A stretch of 64,000 nt of DNA, from positions 112,545-176,544 of the forward strand of contig NZ_CP022522.1 of assembly GCF_002850255.1 (NCBI RefSeq), given 5' to 3'. The notes beneath the pieces were generated by a model, which worked only from the letters and a program-made list of their open reading frames with translations, did no database searches and was not told where the DNA came from. This stretch comes from Pseudoalteromonas sp. NC201 (GTDB lineage: Bacteria > Pseudomonadota > Gammaproteobacteria > Enterobacterales > Alteromonadaceae). Both the position numbers and the translations under genes were made by a program. How positions within the stretch are numbered: the stretch's first letter is position 1; the number at the start of each line of letters is the position of its first letter. Below are positions 30,927-39,956 of the stretch, piece after piece.

Positions 30927-32162
30927 ATGGATTTAAATCAAGTGCGTCGTCAGTTCCCTGCGCTTATGCAAAGTATTGGTGGAGCCGCGCCAATTTTCCT
31001 TGATGGTCCGGGTGGCTCTCAAGTACCGCAATCCGTATTGAGCGCGATGTCTGCTTACCTTGGTTATTTTAACTCTAACTTAGGTGGTGCATTTTTCTCG
31101 AGCGATAAGACCGTCAGTTTGATGAGTGAAGCGCGCCAAGCGGTTGCGGACTTACTCAATGCGCCAAGTGCAGATCAAATTGTATTTGGTGCCAACATGA
31201 CTAGCTTAACCTTTAGCTTTAGCCGTGCGCTATCTCGCGAATGGCAAGCAGGTGATGAAGTTATTGTGACCAATGCCGATCACTATTCAAACGTTTCTTC
31301 ATGGCGTCAAGCTGCCGAAGATAAAGGTGCGACGGTACATGCGGTGCGTATTAATGAAACCGATTGCACGCTTGATCTTGCGCATTTTGAATCACTACTA
31401 AATGCCAAGACTAAGTTAGTTGCGGTGACGTATGCATCGAATACAACGGGCTCAATCAACGATATCAAACGCATTGTGGAGCTTGCGCACCAAGTTGGTG
31501 CATTGGTATATGTTGATGCTGTGCATTATGCACCTCATGAGCTAATCGATGTACAAGGTTTGGATTGCGACTTCCTTGCGTGCTCTGCTTATAAGTTCTT
31601 TGGTCCGCATGTGGGCATTGTTTATGGTAAGCGTGAGCATTTAGAAGGTTTTACTCCGTATAAGGTGGAGCCGGCAAAAGACATTATCCCAGGCCGCTGG
31701 GAAACTGGTACGCAGAGTTTCGAAGGACTAGCGGGTGTTGTTGCGGCGATTGACTACATTGCTTCACTTAGCGAGATGAGTGTAGATGCACCACGCCGTG
31801 AGAAACTGGTTGAGGCGTTTGCACGCACAAAAGCGCATGAGATGCAGCTTAGCCAGCACTTCTTAACGCGTTTAGCCGAATTTAAAAAGATTAAACTTTT
31901 TGGTATCGAGTCACGTGAGCGACTCGCTGAGCGTACACCAACGTTTGCTTTGACATTTGATGGCATCGAGCCACGTACCGTGTCGGAATTCTTAGGTAAA
32001 AAGCACATGTGCGTATGGGATGGTAATTTCTACGCCCAAGGGCTTTGCGAGCAGCTAGGGGTGATGGATAAAGGTGGGGTTGTTCGCATCGGTTGTATGC
32101 ATTACAACACCATAGAAGAACTAGATAGCTTGTTTGATGCATTCAGTGAGTTGTTAGCATAA
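30927..32162 (+). CDS. Cysteine desulfurase-like class V aminotransferase
   Basis: A 411-residue PLP enzyme of the cysteine-desulfurase-like (VC1184-type) group. It opens with FPALMQ and FLDGPGGSQVPQSV, has the PLP phosphate-binding region NMTSLTFSFSRAL, the ring-stacking and hydrogen-bonding VDAVHYAPHE, and the Schiff-base lysine in CSAYKFFGPHVG. It lacks the mobile Cys loop of true NifS/IscS enzymes, so sulfur transfer is doubtful and a lyase or aminotransferase role is possible. AGAGGG precedes the ATG. It is coupled to the dioxygenase gene upstream. Confidence 0.82.
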   Translation: MDLNQVRRQFPALMQSIGGAAPIFLDGPGGSQVPQSVLSAMSAYLGYFNSNLGGAFFSSDKTVSLMSEARQAVADLLNAPSADQIVFGANMTSLTFSFSRALSREWQAGDEVIVTNADHYSNVSSWRQAAEDKGATVHAVRINETDCTLDLAHFESLLNAKTKLVAVTYASNTTGSINDIKRIVELAHQVGALVYVDAVHYAPHELIDVQGLDCDFLACSAYKFFGPHVGIVYGKREHLEGFTPYKVEPAKDIIPGRWETGTQSFEGLAGVVAAIDYIASLSEMSVDAPRREKLVEAFARTKAHEMQLSQHFLTRLAEFKKIKLFGIESRERLAERTPTFALTFDGIEPRTVSEFLGKKHMCVWDGNFYAQGLCEQLGVMDKGGVVRIGCMHYNTIEELDSLFDAFSELLA

Positions 32163-32168
32163 TACAAA

Positions 32169-32188
32169 GTGGGAGCTACGGCTCCCAC
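32169..32188. terminator. Perfect hairpin between convergent genes
   Basis: GTGGGAGC-TACG-GCTCCCAC, an exact 8-bp stem, between the PLP enzyme and the cNMP-binding gene. The GTGGGAG head resembles the repeat at 1706-1782, so it may be a repeat remnant used as terminator. No T-run. Confidence 0.55.
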
Positions 32189-32195
32189 TGCTCAT

Positions 32196-32687
32196 TTAGG
32201 TTTCTTGCCCTTCAATAAATGCATTGAGCTTAGCAATGCGATGGCTCATACCTTCAATGAGCTTATCTTTGATTTTTTCCCGGATCACATTAGGCAAGCG
32301 TGTTAATGCATCTGGGGTTATCGCCAATATGATGCTGTCTTTTAACGCTTGTGCGCTAGTGCTGCGTTCTCGGTTAGTGATAAATGCACCTTCACCTAAA
32401 AACTCTCCAGGACCAACTTTACCTAAATCATGGGCCGCATCTTGTTTAAAAATCAAAAACTCACCGCTTAATACAATATACAGGCGATTGTCTTTTTCAA
32501 AGCGTTTGAAAGCATGACGCTCTTGTTGCACCAGATATAAGTGACCAAAAGACTCAAGCAACACCTGGCGCTCGGCAAGCGTAAACTCTTTAAAAAAAGC
32601 TAAGCGATTGATGATCTCTAGTTGTTTAAACAGTGGGACATTTTCAAGTAACTTCATGCAACCCATTCGGTAATCAAATTTATTCAT
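32196..32687 (-). CDS. Cyclic-nucleotide-binding domain protein
   Basis: A 163-residue protein with one Crp-like beta-barrel (about 30-140; RLYIVLSGEFLIF and GPGEFLGEGAFITNRERSTSAQAL). There is no helix-turn-helix or catalytic domain. The GEGAF...RSTSA segment aligns with the phosphate-binding cassette (the usual Arg position is kept), so cAMP or cGMP binding is possible. It lacks a good ribosome site; Met8 and Met11 are alternative starts. Role unknown. Confidence 0.75.
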   Translation of the reverse strand: MNKFDYRMGCMKLLENVPLFKQLEIINRLAFFKEFTLAERQVLLESFGHLYLVQQERHAFKRFEKDNRLYIVLSGEFLIFKQDAAHDLGKVGPGEFLGEGAFITNRERSTSAQALKDSIILAITPDALTRLPNVIREKIKDKLIEGMSHRIAKLNAFIEGQET

Positions 32688-32782
32688 GAATATTGCGTGC
32701 TTTTGACTTTCTCGTCAATGATTACCCCCCATTTGCAGGTTGATTCTGAGGTATGAATACAAGCTGCTGTGAATAAATCAAC

Positions 32783-33808
32783 TCACCAGTTGCAGTTGAG
32801 TAACTTTTTGACCCACACAGGATCTGCTTTTGAACTACTCAGTGAAAACGCGTTTTGCTTAAATGCTGATGCATCTAGACGCACATTCATTGGTATAGCT
32901 AAGTGTGTTTTTAATAATCGCTTCAAGCCTAAGTCATCTATTTTCAAAAAAGATGCCGCTAACTTGGCTTTTTCTGATCCGTTGAGGTGGCTTCCTTGGG
33001 AAAACGCCTGTCCTGCTTTTATCCAGTCAAGATAAGCCGATCGAGACTCATTTAAGTAATCCTCTGTTAGTGCTTGTAATCTAGGCTGGAGGCGTTGATA
33101 AAGGGCTTCATCTTTGCTTAACACCGCGACGAGTAGAAGATTGAGACCGGAATTTAAAACGGCTGACTTGACTGTGGCTAGCTGGAAAAGTTCAAAAGCA
33201 TGCTGAAGGGCTGATTTTGCATCTGTTAAGCTATTGGCATCTAGATGCAGCACCCCTAAGTTGTTGTAGATAGAAGCCATGGCTATATTATCAGGGAGTT
33301 GCTCTGCGACCTTGATTGCTTGAGCGTAAATGGCGCTTGCTTTTGGGTATCGTCCTTGTTCTCTGAGTGTATTTGCTTGTCCATTTAATACCCTCAGCTG
33401 TTGCTTCAAATTAGTTGTGTATTTAAGTGCGCAAGTATAGGCTTGTGTGGCGTCTTCCAGGCGATTTGCACGTCTAAGCAAAGTTGCGGATAAAAAGGTG
33501 ATTTGGAAAAGCTCGCCTCGAAACTCAGCAGTCTGAGAAAGCTCAAAAAGCCGTGCCACAGGCTGTTGCGCAACATCATTGTTTCGCAGCAGCATTAGTG
33601 CTGTAGCTTCTAAAAGCTGTCTTTTGATATATTGAGCTTTATTCGTTTGCCTGTCTGGCTCAACCTGCTGAATGATTTGTAAAGCACGAGCAGGGTCTTT
33701 GTTGAGAAAATACTCGGCTCTATCATATTCATAGGTATGCTCTACCTTAGCTTCTCCTGCACCTAAAGCACTTGAGATTATTATTAAAGCGACTATAAAA
33801 GATGACAC
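32783..33808 (-). CDS. Exported TPR-repeat protein
   Basis: A 341-residue protein with an N-terminal signal-like segment (about 1-18, hydrophobic, ending GAGEA) and several tetratricopeptide helices. The clearest TPR pair is GRYPKASAIYAQAIKVAEQL and MASIYNNLGVLHLDANSLTD (about 155-200). Such proteins are scaffolds in the periplasm or membrane. The start is a GTG with no clear ribosome site. No family or partner is recognised. Confidence 0.7.
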   Translation of the reverse strand: MSSFIVALIIISSALGAGEAKVEHTYEYDRAEYFLNKDPARALQIIQQVEPDRQTNKAQYIKRQLLEATALMLLRNNDVAQQPVARLFELSQTAEFRGELFQITFLSATLLRRANRLEDATQAYTCALKYTTNLKQQLRVLNGQANTLREQGRYPKASAIYAQAIKVAEQLPDNIAMASIYNNLGVLHLDANSLTDAKSALQHAFELFQLATVKSAVLNSGLNLLLVAVLSKDEALYQRLQPRLQALTEDYLNESRSAYLDWIKAGQAFSQGSHLNGSEKAKLAASFLKIDDLGLKRLLKTHLAIPMNVRLDASAFKQNAFSLSSSKADPVWVKKLLNCNW

Positions 33809-33953
33809 ACTAGCACTATTTAACTGGACCTAACTTAGAGAGTGTAGACTGTTCTGATGGATTTTTAAAGTCACTTATATATCATTAGGTTAAGTTATTT
33901 TTCTGACTTGATTGCTGCCCACGTAGCGGAACTATGTGACTCAAGCAATCGAG

Positions 33954-35351
33954 TCAGTCCTGAATATTTCTCTCTTTTAGTTTTCTGGTCAATGTATTGC
34001 GTCCCCAGCCTATCTTTAACGCCGCATCTTGCTTATGACCATGACAGGCATTGAGTGCGGATTTGATCAGTCGTGTTTCTAATTGTGCCTGTACATCGGG
34101 CCAAATATGGTCTTTTCCTTTACGTAACTCTGAGTCTAACCAAGTTTGGAATGCGTCCAGCCAATTGCCATGCTCTAAGGCGTCAATCTGTTGTGGCTTT
34201 TCTAGCTCTTCGGGCAGATCCGCAGGGGTGACAAGTTCACCCGGGGCCATTACCGTTAACCAACGGCAGGTGTTTTCCAATTGCCTAACGTTGCCAGGCC
34301 AATGATACGCCTGCATTTTTTGCAGAGCATGTTTGGAGATGATTTTTGGCTCGGCTTTTAGCTCCTTTGCGCTTTTTGCAAGAAAGTGATCGCACAGGGC
34401 GGCGATATCTTCAGGGCGTTCACGTAAGGCTGGTAGTTTTAACCTGACGACATTGAGGCGGTGAAATAAGTCTTCACGGAATTTACCTTGCTTGACCAGT
34501 GTCTCTAAGTCTTGATGGGTAGCCGCGACGATACGGACATCGACTTTCACACTGTTGTGGCCACCAACCCGATAAAACTCACCATCGGCGAGTACGCGCA
34601 ATAGCCGAGTCTGCACGTCCAGTGGCATATCACCGATTTCATCTAAAAATAGGGTGCCGCCATCGGCTTGCTCAAAGCGGCCACGGCGCATGCTGTCAGC
34701 GCCAGTAAAAGCGCCTTTTTCATGGCCGAACAACTCAGACTCGACGAGATCTTTGGGAATGGCGGCCATATTGAGCGCGATAAAAGAAGCCTCTTTGCGC
34801 GGGCTGTGATTGTGCAGTGCGCCTGCCACAAGCTCTTTACCCGTACCAGATTCGCCGTTAATCAATACACTCATGCTTGAAGCGGAAAGTTTACCGATGG
34901 CGCGGAACACTTCCTGCATCGCTGGGGCTTCACCAATAATGTCGGGGCTATTGGCTTTTTCACTTTGGCGCTTTTGCTTTTTAGTTTGCTGGCCTGCACG
35001 AAATGCACGTTGCACAAGGGAAATGGCCTCGTTTAAGTCGAAAGGTTTGGCGAGATATTCAAACGCCCCTTTTTTAAATGCGTTGACCGCAGAGTCCAAG
35101 TCCGAGTGCGCGGTCATAATGATCACCGGCAAGTTTGGGTAGAGCCCTGCAATTTTATCTAACAAGGCCATGCCATCGATACCTGGCATACGTACATCTG
35201 AGATCAGCACCGCGGGTTGCTCATATTCAAGCGCGGTCAATACATCTTGACCACTGGCGAAGCTCTCGGTTTCAAACTCAGCTCGCTTTAATGCCTTTTC
35301 TAAAACAAATCGGATTGAAGCGTCATCATCGACTAACCAAACTGATTTCAT
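33954..35351 (-). CDS. glnG: Nitrogen response regulator NtrC
   Basis: A 465-residue sigma-54 activator. A receiver domain (1-120) carries the phospho-accepting Asp in VLISDVRMPGIDG. The AAA+ domain (about 140-370) has Walker A GESGTGKE, the sigma-54-contacting GAFTGAD, and FLDEIGDMP. The C-terminal Fis-type helix-turn-helix is in the last 50 residues. It starts at an ATGA overlap with ntrB, so the two are coupled. It should act on the paired NtrC boxes upstream of glnA and on the box upstream of ntrB. Confidence 0.97.
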   Translation of the reverse strand: MKSVWLVDDDASIRFVLEKALKRAEFETESFASGQDVLTALEYEQPAVLISDVRMPGIDGMALLDKIAGLYPNLPVIIMTAHSDLDSAVNAFKKGAFEYLAKPFDLNEAISLVQRAFRAGQQTKKQKRQSEKANSPDIIGEAPAMQEVFRAIGKLSASSMSVLINGESGTGKELVAGALHNHSPRKEASFIALNMAAIPKDLVESELFGHEKGAFTGADSMRRGRFEQADGGTLFLDEIGDMPLDVQTRLLRVLADGEFYRVGGHNSVKVDVRIVAATHQDLETLVKQGKFREDLFHRLNVVRLKLPALRERPEDIAALCDHFLAKSAKELKAEPKIISKHALQKMQAYHWPGNVRQLENTCRWLTVMAPGELVTPADLPEELEKPQQIDALEHGNWLDAFQTWLDSELRKGKDHIWPDVQAQLETRLIKSALNACHGHKQDAALKIGWGRNTLTRKLKERNIQD

Positions 35352-36430
35352 TGCACGTTTCCTGTTTCGGTGTTGTCAAAGGGAAGGTAGATACTGAACT
35401 CAGTGTGTCCTGGCCAACTATCGCATTCGATAAATCCTTGGTGTTGCTCTACCAAAGTTTGCGCGATAGAGAGCCCAAGTCCAGAGCCTCCTTCTTTATT
35501 CGTGATCATCGGAAAGAACAATGTCTCTTTTACCTCATCGGCGATCCCTGGACCGTTGTCGCTGATACGGATGAGTAATGCTTTTTTCAATAGTCGCTCA
35601 CCATGATGAAGACGGTGTTTAATGCGCGTTGTTATGGTGATCGTACCGTCATGCTGTAGCGCTTGTTGAGCATTGCGTAGCATATTCAGCAGAACCTGCT
35701 GAATTTTGGCTTGATCTATCACGATAGCCGGAATACTGGGATCATAATCTTTTACCAAGGTGATATCGGCATCGCGCTCCAAGGTGGTTAACTTTATCAC
35801 CGATTCTAACGCCTGATGGATATTACACGGCTCTTTTTGTGGTAACTGATTGGGTCCAAGCAATCTATCTACCAACTCGCGCAATCTATCTGCTTGCTCA
35901 ATAATGAGCGTGGCACATTCTTCCCGTTCTTGTTGATCAGTTTCGTACTGCAATAATTGCGCCGCACCGCGGATCCCACCAAGTGGATTTTTTATTTCAT
36001 GAGCAAGACCACGAATGAGATTTCGAGCTGCTTGAAATTGGTGCATTTGATTGGATGCTTGGTCATAACGCAGGGCATCATCAACACGGCGACATTCCAC
36101 TAAAATGAACGCCTCTTCTGCAAGGTAAACTCGTCTGGCATGCAGACTTAGTGTCGCAACACGATTATCTACAAATACCACGTCTACCCTGTGTTGCTGG
36201 CAGTCTACACCATCTTGTAGCACGTATTTAGAGAGCCGTGGCAAGTCTATATGATGATGATTAAACACACTATCAATCGCCAGTCCAACAAGCCGTTTAG
36301 TGCTGAGTCCCAGTAGTTCACTACTGCTGTAATTGGCATAGTGGATCATTAAATTTTGATCGAGCACTAAAATCGCGGTTGAGAGAGATTGCCAAACTTT
36401 ATCCAAGTCAATCGAGTTATGTTGATCCAT
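35348..36430 (-). CDS. glnL: Nitrogen sensor histidine kinase/phosphatase NtrB
   Basis: A 360-residue soluble kinase that phosphorylates or dephosphorylates NtrC under control of PII. A PAS domain (about 10-110) precedes the dimerisation helix with the phospho-accepting His in GLAHEIKNPLGGIRG (near residue 143). The HATPase domain has N, G1 and G2 boxes (LLNMLRNAQQAL, ISDNGPGIADE, GGSGLGLSIAQ). Its own promoter region holds a perfect NtrC palindrome 13 bases before the ATG. There is no glnK nearby. Confidence 0.96.
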   Translation of the reverse strand: MDQHNSIDLDKVWQSLSTAILVLDQNLMIHYANYSSSELLGLSTKRLVGLAIDSVFNHHHIDLPRLSKYVLQDGVDCQQHRVDVVFVDNRVATLSLHARRVYLAEEAFILVECRRVDDALRYDQASNQMHQFQAARNLIRGLAHEIKNPLGGIRGAAQLLQYETDQQEREECATLIIEQADRLRELVDRLLGPNQLPQKEPCNIHQALESVIKLTTLERDADITLVKDYDPSIPAIVIDQAKIQQVLLNMLRNAQQALQHDGTITITTRIKHRLHHGERLLKKALLIRISDNGPGIADEVKETLFFPMITNKEGGSGLGLSIAQTLVEQHQGFIECDSWPGHTEFSIYLPFDNTETGNVQ

Positions 36431-36442
36431 ATATGTTCACCG

Positions 36443-36459
36443 TGCACCAATGTGGTGCA
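36443..36459. promoter_or_regulatory. NtrC box at the ntrB start (autoregulation)
   Basis: TGCACCA-ATG-TGGTGCA is a perfect NtrC consensus palindrome, immediately upstream of the ntrB ribosome site. In E. coli a comparable site represses glnL when NtrC is abundant. Confidence 0.85.
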
Positions 36460-36594
36460 ATGAGAATAGCATAGCTTTGCATCCATTGGATTAAATTATT
36501 ACCTGAGCTCAGAAACTAGGGGTTTTCGAACTCGTATCCTAAACTTGGTATTAATAAAGCATGCCAACTTTAAGGTGCCCACATTATTAATGCT

Positions 36595-36966
36595 TTGTGT
36601 CAAAAAATACATCTAGCTTGTGCTTGCGGGGGGAGCCTTTTTGTCACGTTCTGCATGAGTGGTTGTGACTTTCAAGGCGCTAGGAATGTTACCGAGTATA
36701 CGGGTTGCTTTCCTCCTCACACCGCTAATTTACATCGGGCTACGAATGGCGAGAAAACCACCCTTACAGGCGTAATACGGGTCGTTCAACCTAACTGGCG
36801 AGATAAATATCTACTGCAAACAAAGGCTGAAGTCTACTATCAAATCCAGGTGGGTGAGCAAAGGTTGTGGATTGAACACAATGAAATGTCGAGTTTGGCC
36901 TCCTCAATAGCAGGAGGGATGAGTATGGTGTGTTTGCAACTACTGGTTAAAAGTCAGTGTAGGTAA
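36595..36966 (+). CDS. Possible small lipoprotein of unknown function
   Basis: A 123-residue frame on the strand opposite to its neighbours. It has a hydrophobic N-terminal segment ending in FCMSGC, which resembles a lipobox with lipidated Cys24. Residues 45-110 look soluble and contain two Trp and mixed charge, and the frame is long for a chance event. The start is a TTG without a ribosome site, and no family is recognised. It could be a real gene or a remnant. Confidence 0.35.
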   Translation: MCQKIHLACACGGSLFVTFCMSGCDFQGARNVTEYTGCFPPHTANLHRATNGEKTTLTGVIRVVQPNWRDKYLLQTKAEVYYQIQVGEQRLWIEHNEMSSLASSIAGGMSMVCLQLLVKSQCR

Positions 36967-36977
36967 GCAATATCGCT

Positions 36978-37535
36978 CTAATTATTCACGGTATTGCGGT
37001 GCAAAAAGAACTTATGAGCATCGCTTTGGGCGACTAACATACCTTTTTGATTAAACACTTTCATAACCAAAGAATGCTCGCCACGATTGATACCACGCAA
37101 AGAAAACTGAGTATTACTTTGTTTTGGCCCTGTGGCTGTTCCATTGAGAAAGAGTTGCACGCTTAAACCTTGGGTAAATCTTGGTTCTATGGTGCCAGTT
37201 ACGTATACACTGCCACTATTATCACGGATTGTTTGCTCATGCTCAGGAGAAGTGATTTTAGCTGTATATTGAATCGTTGGTGTTGTATCCGTTTGTTCGA
37301 GAATTTTAGTATCAACACTTGGCATGGTTAAAGCGCTGGCGTTGAGTTTGACTTCTTTTGAACCAGGTTGCGGTACATCCGAATAGACCCAATGGCCGTT
37401 TTTATCTTTCCAGCGATAGATTTTTGGATTGGACTCTGCTGCAGCATCAATGCTTGTTAGGGTTAGCGTCATGCTAACCGACATTATAAGAAACCACTGA
37501 CGCACCACAACTCTCCACAGTAAACTACTGTTCAT
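36978..37535 (-). CDS. DUF4124-type exported protein
   Basis: A 185-residue protein with a signal peptide (ending DAAA-ES), then the DUF4124 mark KIYRWKDKNGHWVYSDVPQPGSKEV, then an Ig-like C-terminal half (about 90-180; a beta-rich segment with YVTGTIEPRFTQGLSVQLFLNG). DUF4124 proteins are commonly encoded between glnA and ntrBC in gammaproteobacteria, which is the case here. The function is unknown; envelope localisation is inferred. It is on the same strand as ntrBC and glnA but separated by gaps. Confidence 0.85.
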   Translation of the reverse strand: MNSSLLWRVVVRQWFLIMSVSMTLTLTSIDAAAESNPKIYRWKDKNGHWVYSDVPQPGSKEVKLNASALTMPSVDTKILEQTDTTPTIQYTAKITSPEHEQTIRDNSGSVYVTGTIEPRFTQGLSVQLFLNGTATGPKQSNTQFSLRGINRGEHSLVMKVFNQKGMLVAQSDAHKFFLHRNTVNN

Positions 37536-37631
37536 ACTTTAGTATAGTGTTGTTGGAATTGCGAGTTACAAATGAGTAACTCCGATAATAAATTTATTCG
37601 AGATATTTAATTTAACCTTTTGAATTAAATT

Positions 37632-37656
37632 AAAAAAGCCCGTAATTACGGGCTTG
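37632..37656 (-). terminator. glnA terminator
   Basis: AAGCCCGTAATTACGGGCTT hairpin followed on the minus strand by six T. About 95 bases downstream of the glnA stop. Confidence 0.88.
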
Positions 37657-37750
37657 AGAACACATATGATTAAGAGTGCCAGAAACGCATAATGAGTTTT
37701 GGCTCTACAAGCTCAATACCGCGGTACTGAGCGTAGTAGTCTGTTAGCGA

Positions 37751-39157
37751 TTAAACGCTGTAGTACATTTCGAACTCAACTGGGTGAGTTGTCATGTTTA
37801 ATTTTTCAACTTCTTTCGACTTAAGTGTGATGTACGCATCGATTAGGTCGTCAGTGAATACGCCACCTTGAGTTAAGAACTCACGGTCAGCATCTAGAGA
37901 AGCAAGCGCTTCGTCAAGTGATGCTGCAACTGTTGGGATTTCTGCTGCTTCTTCCGCTGGTAGGTCGTACAAATCTTTGTCCATTGCATCGCCAGGGTGG
38001 ATCTTGTTGCGGATACCGTCAAGACCAGCCATCAACTGCGCTGCGAAAGCTAGGTATGGGTTCGCCGCAGGATCTGGGAAGCGTACTTCGATACGACGAC
38101 CCTTTTCTGATGGGATCACCGGGATACGGATTGATGCTGAGCGATTACGTGCTGAGTATGCAAGCATAACTGGCGCTTCAAACCCTGGTACTAGACGCTT
38201 ATAAGAGTTTGTTGCTGGGTTAGTGAATGCATTGATTGCTTTAGCATGCTTAATGATACCACCAATGTAGTAAAGCGCTTCTTCAGATAGACCGCCGTAC
38301 TTGTCGCCTGCGAAGATGTTCTTGCCGTCTTTAGCAAGTGATTGGTGGCAATGCATGCCTGAACCGTTATCACCAACGATTGGCTTAGGCATAAAGGTTG
38401 CTGTCTTACCGTATAGGTGAGCCATGTTGTGGATAACGTACTTCATCTCTTGGATTTCGTCTGCTTTAGTTACCATAGTATTAAAGCGAGTCGCAATCTC
38501 ATTTTGACCAGCAGTTGCTACTTCGTGGTGGTGCGCTTCAACAACGTGGCCCATCTCTTCAAGTACTAAACAAGTAGCTGCACGCCAATCATTAGACGAA
38601 TCTACCGGCGCTACTGGGAAGTAACCACCTTTTACGCCAGGACGGTGACCTGTGTTACCACCTTCGTAGTCTTTGTCTGAGTTCCAAGCCGCTTCTTCAG
38701 CATCGATTTTGTACATTGAGCCAGACATGTCAGTTTTAAATTTAACATCGTCAAACAAGAAGAACTCTGGCTCTGGACCGAATAATACGGTGTCTGCAAT
38801 ACCCGTTGAACGCATGAACTCTTCAGCGCGTTTAGCTACTGAACGTGGGTCACGCTCGTAACCCTGGTGTGTGTTTGGTTCAACCACGTCACAACGAACG
38901 ATAAGCGTTGTTTCTTCTGCGAATGGGTCTAGCTTAGCACTTTCTGCATCAGGCATAAGTACCATGTCAGATTCGTTGATGCCTTTCCAACCAGCGATAG
39001 ATGAGCCGTCAAACATTTTGCCGTCTTCAAAGAAGTCTTCATCGGCTTGATGATGTGGGATCGATACGTGTTGTTCTTTACCTTTTGTATCTGTGAAACG
39101 TAAGTCAACAAATTTTACGTCGTGCTCTTTAATAAAATCTAAAACCGATTGTGACAT
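37751..39157 (-). CDS. glnA: Glutamine synthetase, type I
   Basis: A 468-residue enzyme joining ammonia to glutamate, the main nitrogen-assimilating step. It has [13 protein letters not shown] (latch region), the metal/ATP motif [10 protein letters not shown], the active-site [17 protein letters not shown], and the adenylylation segment [10 protein letters not shown] with Tyr near residue 397, so it is under GlnE control. GGAGG precedes the ATG at 39157; an upstream start 12 codons earlier would lack this. Its promoter region has a sigma-54 site and two NtrC boxes. Confidence 0.98.
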   Translation of the reverse strand: MSQSVLDFIKEHDVKFVDLRFTDTKGKEQHVSIPHHQADEDFFEDGKMFDGSSIAGWKGINESDMVLMPDAESAKLDPFAEETTLIVRCDVVEPNTHQGYERDPRSVAKRAEEFMRSTGIADTVLFGPEPEFFLFDDVKFKTDMSGSMYKIDAEEAAWNSDKDYEGGNTGHRPGVKGGYFPVAPVDSSNDWRAATCLVLEEMGHVVEAHHHEVATAGQNEIATRFNTMVTKADEIQEMKYVIHNMAHLYGKTATFMPKPIVGDNGSGMHCHQSLAKDGKNIFAGDKYGGLSEEALYYIGGIIKHAKAINAFTNPATNSYKRLVPGFEAPVMLAYSARNRSASIRIPVIPSEKGRRIEVRFPDPAANPYLAFAAQLMAGLDGIRNKIHPGDAMDKDLYDLPAEEAAEIPTVAASLDEALASLDADREFLTQGGVFTDDLIDAYITLKSKEVEKLNMTTHPVEFEMYYSV

Positions 39158-39217
39158 GTGTCCTCCGACTCGTTGGGTTATTTTTTGCTGCAATGTACTG
39201 CAATTGCACCTTGATAA

Positions 39218-39232
39218 GCGTTAATCGTGCCA
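39218..39232 (-). promoter_or_regulatory. Sigma-54 promoter of glnA
   Basis: On the minus strand TGGCACGATTAACGC: the GG and GC dinucleotides have exact -24/-12 spacing. It lies about 60 bases before the glnA ATG. Confidence 0.88.
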
Positions 39233-39294
39233 ATTGTTTAACTGTTTGATTTTTAATGGTTTATTTAAATTCACTGATCTGTGAACGGATGTTT

Positions 39295-39311
39295 TGCACT
39301 AAATTGGTGCG
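39295..39311. promoter_or_regulatory. NtrC box 1 of glnA
   Basis: TGCACTAAATTGGTGCG, 13 of 14 conserved positions of the NtrC palindrome (TGCACCA-N3-TGGTGCA style). It lies about 100 bases upstream of the sigma-54 start site, the usual enhancer distance. Confidence 0.85.
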
Positions 39312-39315
39312 TAAG

Positions 39316-39332
39316 TGTTCCATGGTGGTGCG
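39316..39332. promoter_or_regulatory. NtrC box 2 of glnA
   Basis: TGTTCCATGGTGGTGCG, a weaker NtrC palindrome. Its centre is 21 bases (two helical turns) from box 1, which suits cooperative binding of two NtrC dimers. Confidence 0.7.
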
Positions 39333-39916
39333 TAATATTTTTCCTGACAACGACACTTTCCATTTCTGTTGTAGTTGATATTGATTAAATGCTCAAGGTA
39401 TCAAGATACCGAATAGCTAAAAATTGCTCGAGTATATTCAGTTGTCTGCACTAATGGTGGTCTGGTATTGAGCAGAAAATTGAAATTAATTTCTAAATTT
39501 ATAGAAAAAATACATTCTAAATATTGCATATAAAGCACCTTTCTTTAGGTATTTAATCGAAACTTTTCTTTGCTCATTAACTGCTTCTTAGATTAATTTT
39601 TACATCTTTTGTTTATATACGCTAACACCAAAGAGCCCGCATTTTATAGGCGACTTTTTGTTCACCATTTATTTGTCTGTATTTAGGTGAATGATACTGC
39701 ATGTGAGGAAGTTGTATGTACATTATGCAATTTTGTATTTCTCAATTGTGTCCTGTGTGTTAATTGTGTTAATCGAGTTAATTTTTGTTTTGTTTTTTGT
39801 GTTGATCAGTTTCATTTTTTGGGTACTATGTACCTGATATTAATAAGTTGAGTCTAATGTTAAAGGGGCTACTTGATGCACTCTAATAGGCTAAATTTTC
39901 GTTTGTTACTGTTGAT
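39333..39916. other. AT-rich gap before the biosynthetic operon
   Basis: About 580 bases without a confident gene, clearly richer in A and T than the flanking glnA gene. It must hold the promoter of the NRPS/PKS operon. Visible here are three tandem 9-mers (39757-39783) and a possible 26-codon leader frame (39876-39956). It also marks the border between conserved core genes and the accessory cluster. I cannot name a promoter reliably. Confidence 0.5.
39757..39783. repeat. Three tandem 9-bp repeats upstream of the biosynthetic operon
   Basis: GTGTTAATT, GTGTTAATC and GAGTTAATT follow one another without spacers, about 130-160 bases before the acylase start. A regulator binding site is possible. 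Confidence 0.5.
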
Positions 39917-39956
39917 ATGCAAGGAAGAAGTAAGGTGTTTTCTCGAGAGTCATTAG
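39876..39956 (+). CDS. Possible leader peptide overlapping the acylase start
   Basis: A 26-codon frame beginning MHSNRLNFRLLLLICKEE. AAAGGGG lies 8 bases before its ATG, a better ribosome site than that of the acylase gene itself, whose start it overlaps in another frame. It could be a translational-coupling leader. Chance occurrence is quite possible. Confidence 0.25.
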   Translation: MHSNRLNFRLLLLICKEEVRCFLESH

